DNA of 64,000 nucleotides, taken from the NCBI GenBank assembly GCA_033980235.1, contig CM067069.1, positions 1,918,755 through 1,982,754 of the forward strand, written 5' to 3'. Below are positions 60,480 through 64,000 of this stretch, piece after piece. Within the stretch, counting starts at the first letter, position 1; the number at the start of each line of letters is the position of its first letter. The position numbers and the translations under genes were made by a program. Under the pieces are notes generated by a model. It worked only from the letters and a program-made list of their open reading frames with translations, ran no database searches and had not been told where the DNA came from. Source of the stretch: Diadema setosum (lineage: Eukaryota; Echinodermata; Echinoidea; Diadematoida; Diadematidae).

Positions 60480-62830
60480 GTAATCGCAGACCACACCTGA
60501 AAGGTTCTTTTCCCTGTCCCCCAAAAAGAAAAGGATCAAACAAAAGGACTGTTGTAAGAAGATATCTTTTTCTCTTTTCGGCCTAGGCAGTTGATATGTG
60601 TGATTTGTTAGTGTTTATTACGATAATTTCATGTTTCGTAAGTGGGCCACAATATTGCTAGAGGCAGCATAATTGAATAAGTGAGTATTGTATAGAGTCA
60701 AGACTACTACAAAAAAATTGATGATGACTTGTAGTACAATGCTATGCAACATTTGAATATGATGGACCATGAAATTGTAAGTCAACCATCCTAAGTAAAC
60801 TAGCAGGCAGTTACGTCATTTGTGTTTTGTGCCATAGTATGCCATCAAATGTCAGCCACATGTCATGTTGTGATGTGAGAAAGTATAACTCTATGATTGA
60901 GAATTATCACATATGACTCTATGGTGTGTGGTTTTTGTTTTAATTCTGTGAATATGTACATGTCACCACCACAAGCCTCTCTGAATTGTTATTTTATGAG
61001 ATGATCCAACATAATAGGAAAGTCACTGTTTGCTTCACATCTTGTATTCTTGTCTTTTTCTTCTTGTTGAGATCTTTTTTGTAAATTCTGACATAGGATG
61101 CCAGATGTACATCAAGTGAAATCAGGAAAATCTCAGTCAGCTCTTGATTAAATGGATTATCCAGTTTTAATCATCAATTTTTTTATTATTATTCTCTGAA
61201 CCCACATCTAGATGTCAGTTGGTAAAAGATTGTCAAATTTTGCTCAAACTTTCAATGATGTATTTCCTGCAATTCTGTTATAATTATAATAACTGTATGG
61301 AAAAAAAGAAGGTGGGGGTGGGGGAGATCAGTGACTGTTTTTGCTTTGTACACTGATGTGTCTATCTTTGGGGTACTCCCTTGGCACAAGAATTGGGGTA
61401 TAATAAGTTTAATGCAGCAACAAGCTTCTCTCTCAGAGTTGTTTGGAGATGAATTTATTTAGGCTCATGGAAGAGAGGGGCACATTGAAGTCTGTGAGTG
61501 AATGAATGAATGGATGAATGAATGAATGAATGAATGAATGAATGAATGAATGAATGAATAGGTGAAGAGATCATAGATGAATAAATGAATTGCCTCTGAT
61601 GTCCACAGAGATATTAAAATTTCATTCCCCCTGTTTTTTACATCTCTGCCTGACTCGATAAATTTGGCAACAGGAATGGAGATTATAACATGTTATTCAA
61701 TGCTTCCTATATGATAAAATCATTTTCACTGAGATATCTTGTGCCATTGTTTAAGGAAAGTTATTATTTACCTGTGTATTGTAATTGTGTACTATTTGGA
61801 TATCATCATCTATGTGTCATTTCTTTGTACCACTATATACTCAGAAAACTGATATATCTTCTGAGCCCCTTTAAAATCTTATGTCAGAGAAATCTGTGTC
61901 ATAATTCAAATAATTATGCTGTGTTTTTAGGGGAAAAGTAGCAGAAATTTGCTAGTTTTGTTCATTTATTTGCCAACTGTCATTCAAGATCAAACAGTGG
62001 ACAGCTTAAGTAACATTAGGCTTTTATTTTCTTGTGTAAATCATCTTCTGGTTCATGAAAAAAGACTTGTGTGTATCTGTTAGGTAATTTTCCCCTCTCC
62101 TAATTCTTTTTACTTGCTGATTTAACTTGTTTGTTTTGATTGTTTTGAATGGTGGTAGTCTTAGCTAGGGCCTCAAATAAGAAATGGAATGACTGCATTG
62201 AAAATTAATGATCAGAGTTTCCTCACTTTGTGATGTCAAGTTATTTGATTCCTGGTTTTGAGAATGTGGTTTCCTTAATATGCATAAACTTGCATGTAAA
62301 ATGACATATATTATGAGGATTATTAGTGAAGCTAATTTTTCAGACTTGGAAGCAACTCAATATCATGTTATCGACAAATGGTACAATTGTATCAATATTT
62401 TCTGCAGAGAAATGGGCTTGTTTCTGCTTTCAAACTCGTTCAATTTCTTGAAGAGATGGACGCTGGTTCTTTCAGCAATTTAGTTATGCACAAACACCGA
62501 TTTTTTATTGTGATTATGTAGAATTCGTACATTGATATTGTTGGTTTTTACTTTGTAAGTTACATTAAGAGCGTGTGAGTATTTTGTGTGGATACAGACG
62601 ATTCCTGCATAAGTCCATGTAGGCAAGATATGTGTCAATATAATCAAACTACATATTGCTCTTAGTACTCATGATCTTCTTAGTACTCTATGCAATATTT
62701 TGTATCATTTGTAAGGACTATCAAGTAAAGTTTTTATTTTGGCTACTGTCTTCCAGTTTAATGCTTTGACTTCATAATCCAAATTCTAATGTCCCCGAGA
62801 TTGGTTGAAATAAAACGTCATATAGGCATT
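60480..62830 (+). other. Probable 3' UTR and immediate downstream DNA
   Basis: No further coding exon after the TAG. AATAAA signals occur at 61580-61585 (inside a GAAT microsatellite region) and at 62809-62814 (GAAATAAAACG), the better polyadenylation candidate. The true end cannot be fixed without transcripts. Confidence 0.35.
61497..61560. repeat. (GAAT)n microsatellite
   Basis: About 15 tandem GAAT units. Confidence 0.95.
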
Positions 62831-62889
62831 CCCTCATTTGGAATCAACAGTCCTGTGGTCTTGTTGTATGCTGATTGATCTGATAAGTC

Positions 62890-63015
62890 TCTGAATGACA
62901 TGAGCGTGGTATGGTTTGTGGGTTCGAGCCCATGGGAAGCCCGACACGTTTGCCCTGCAGCAAGGCACTTTGTCCACATTGCTGATCTCCACCCAGGAGT
63001 ATAATGGGTACCCAT
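62890..63015 (+). mobile_element. tRNA-related SINE fragment
   Basis: Consensus B box GGTTCGAGCCC at 62921-62931, followed by GCAGCAAGGCACTTTGTCCA and GTATAATGGGTACCC, a body known from SINEs of marine animals. The head is incomplete. Confidence 0.55.
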
Positions 63016-63164
63016 TAGGGTGAGGAAAGCTTATGTTGGTTGATCAGCATGTGCGCGCCTGTAAAATGGCTGCGATTGGTTGGAATGCTCCCCAGGGAGT
63101 GGAGAGTGAGCACTGTCGGTGCTGGTTGGAAATAATGTATCCAGTGACCGGGGTAATAATCGCC

Positions 63165-63640
63165 TGTAAGACCAGGCGTCCACTAGGGCGCGGATAAGTC
63201 GCGGACAAGCCCCGGAATGCAAATTTGGTATTCCGCACTCCTTCGGGAACCTGTCCGCACATTCCTGAACGTGTCCGCTCACTGTCCTAAGCCTGTCCGG
63301 GCGTTTCCGCGCCTTCGGGAGAGAGAAAATTTCCGCGTCCAAATTTTGATCGAGACCAAAATCTGGACGCGGAAATGAACTTCCTGACACCTTCGGCGAC
63401 TTGTCCTGACGATGTCCTGACGATGTCCCGCTTGTCCGGAACCCTTCCGCTCCTTCCGCATACGCTCCGGAAAGAATTCCGCGGTGTGGGGAAGCTTTGC
63501 GAATGAAAGCGGAAGACACCAGGAATGTTTCAGGACAGCGCGGAGCCGATGCGGATCTATATATGCCAGTGTCCGGAACAGATGCGGAAATTTTGTGATC
63601 CAGACACGAAAATGTCGACACTTTCCGCGAGCGTCATGCC
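63165..63640. repeat. GC-rich region of CCGGA/TGTCC units with a central hairpin
   Basis: Repeated CTTCCGC, TGTCCGG and GCGGA words; the hairpin at 63330-63378 pairs TTTCCGCGTCC with GGACGCGGAAA. Composition is unlike the rest of the window. A long minus-strand open frame here is probably a by-product of high GC. Confidence 0.5.
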
Positions 63641-63717
63641 AATGAAACGTAAAATGAGCTAGAAGGGAGTCGAGGCCCCCATGCAAATATCCCCATCACA
63701 GGCACACCTTTCGTCTA

Positions 63718-63812
63718 GTGATGAAGAACAGGTAAATCTAAGGAATTTCCGGTCTCAGAAGGCAAAGAAGAAGGTAGTAGAGACTGTGCCAAAAGCAACC
63801 AGAAAGAAGTGA
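63718..63812 (+). CDS. Possible terminal exon of an unseen neighbouring gene
   Basis: After tttcgtctag, one frame reads DEEQVNLRNFRSQKAKKKVV, then ETVPKATRKK and TGA: a basic, Lys-rich tail. No homologue recognised, and no upstream partner exon is visible, so this may be chance. Confidence 0.15.
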
Positions 63813-64000
63813 AATCAGCCCCTAACTTCCTAGTAAGTTTATGTTGATTAAATCTTTTCAGAAATTATTTTTCATCTGAGTGACTTTCCTGGTTCCTATT
63901 ACTTACTATGGTACATTTTCCTTTATGTTGTTTTCGTATTTTATTTGCAAACAAACTAGGTTGTCCCATGTGACAGCCCAGCTGAAAAATCACAAAAGTA

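Noticed and set aside
62921..62931. tRNA gene suggested by a perfect B box
   Set aside because: No matching A box at the right distance and no cloverleaf or acceptor stem; SINE-like sequence follows.
63031..63621. 196-codon minus-strand open frame near the right end
   Set aside because: Lies in GC-rich repetitive foldback sequence where stop codons are rare; low-complexity Ser/Arg/Pro composition.

Overview
The window looks like intron-rich, AT-rich nuclear DNA of a marine invertebrate deuterostome, most probably an echinoderm. That is an inference from gene style, short exons in long introns, many microsatellites and a dense load of foldback/MITE-type repeats; nothing in the sequence fixes the species. 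No bacterial, organellar or RNA gene was found.

One large plus-strand gene fills most of the window (coding span 3638-60479). I could rebuild it as 34 coding exons whose splice phases all agree. They sum to 3948 coding bases, a 1315-residue secreted protein. Exon 1 gives a signal peptide, a His/Gly-rich stretch and the first lipocalin strand. Then come six tandem lipocalin domains of the retinol-binding-protein (RBP4-like) type, at about residues 58-223, 240-405, 423-592, 604-770, 788-958 and 973-1145. Each is split the same way: an N-terminal cysteine exon, a G-x-W exon, a mid-domain cysteine exon, a TDY exon of 210-213 nt, and a 27-42 nt microexon carrying the sixth cysteine. The tail holds a short CC module, a Pro/Gly-rich linker, an antistasin-like domain and a C-terminal thyroglobulin type-1 domain. 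The lipocalins suggest binding of hydrophobic ligands outside the cell; the tail resembles protease-inhibitor modules. Both roles are inferred from families, not shown.

Layout: 1-3637 is the 5' flank, with a broken Tc1/mariner element, microsatellites and a tiny palindromic insertion. 3638-17931 holds lipocalin 1 up to its TDY exon, with an 11 kb first intron. 17932-25751 is a 7.8 kb intron containing a 3 kb inverted repeat. 25752-56565 holds the last microexon of domain 1 and lipocalins 2-6. 56566-60479 encodes the tail. 60480-64000 is the probable 3' UTR and downstream flank, with SINE-like and GC-rich foldback sequence.

The introns are a museum of non-autonomous DNA elements: five copies of a TACTGTA-ended MITE, several TTAA-flanked MITEs, elements with telomere-like cores, and a family of CAGGGAGG-ended palindromes flanked by 7-bp duplications, some only about 27-36 bp long. 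The best candidate for something undescribed is the six-lipocalin protein with an inhibitor-like tail.
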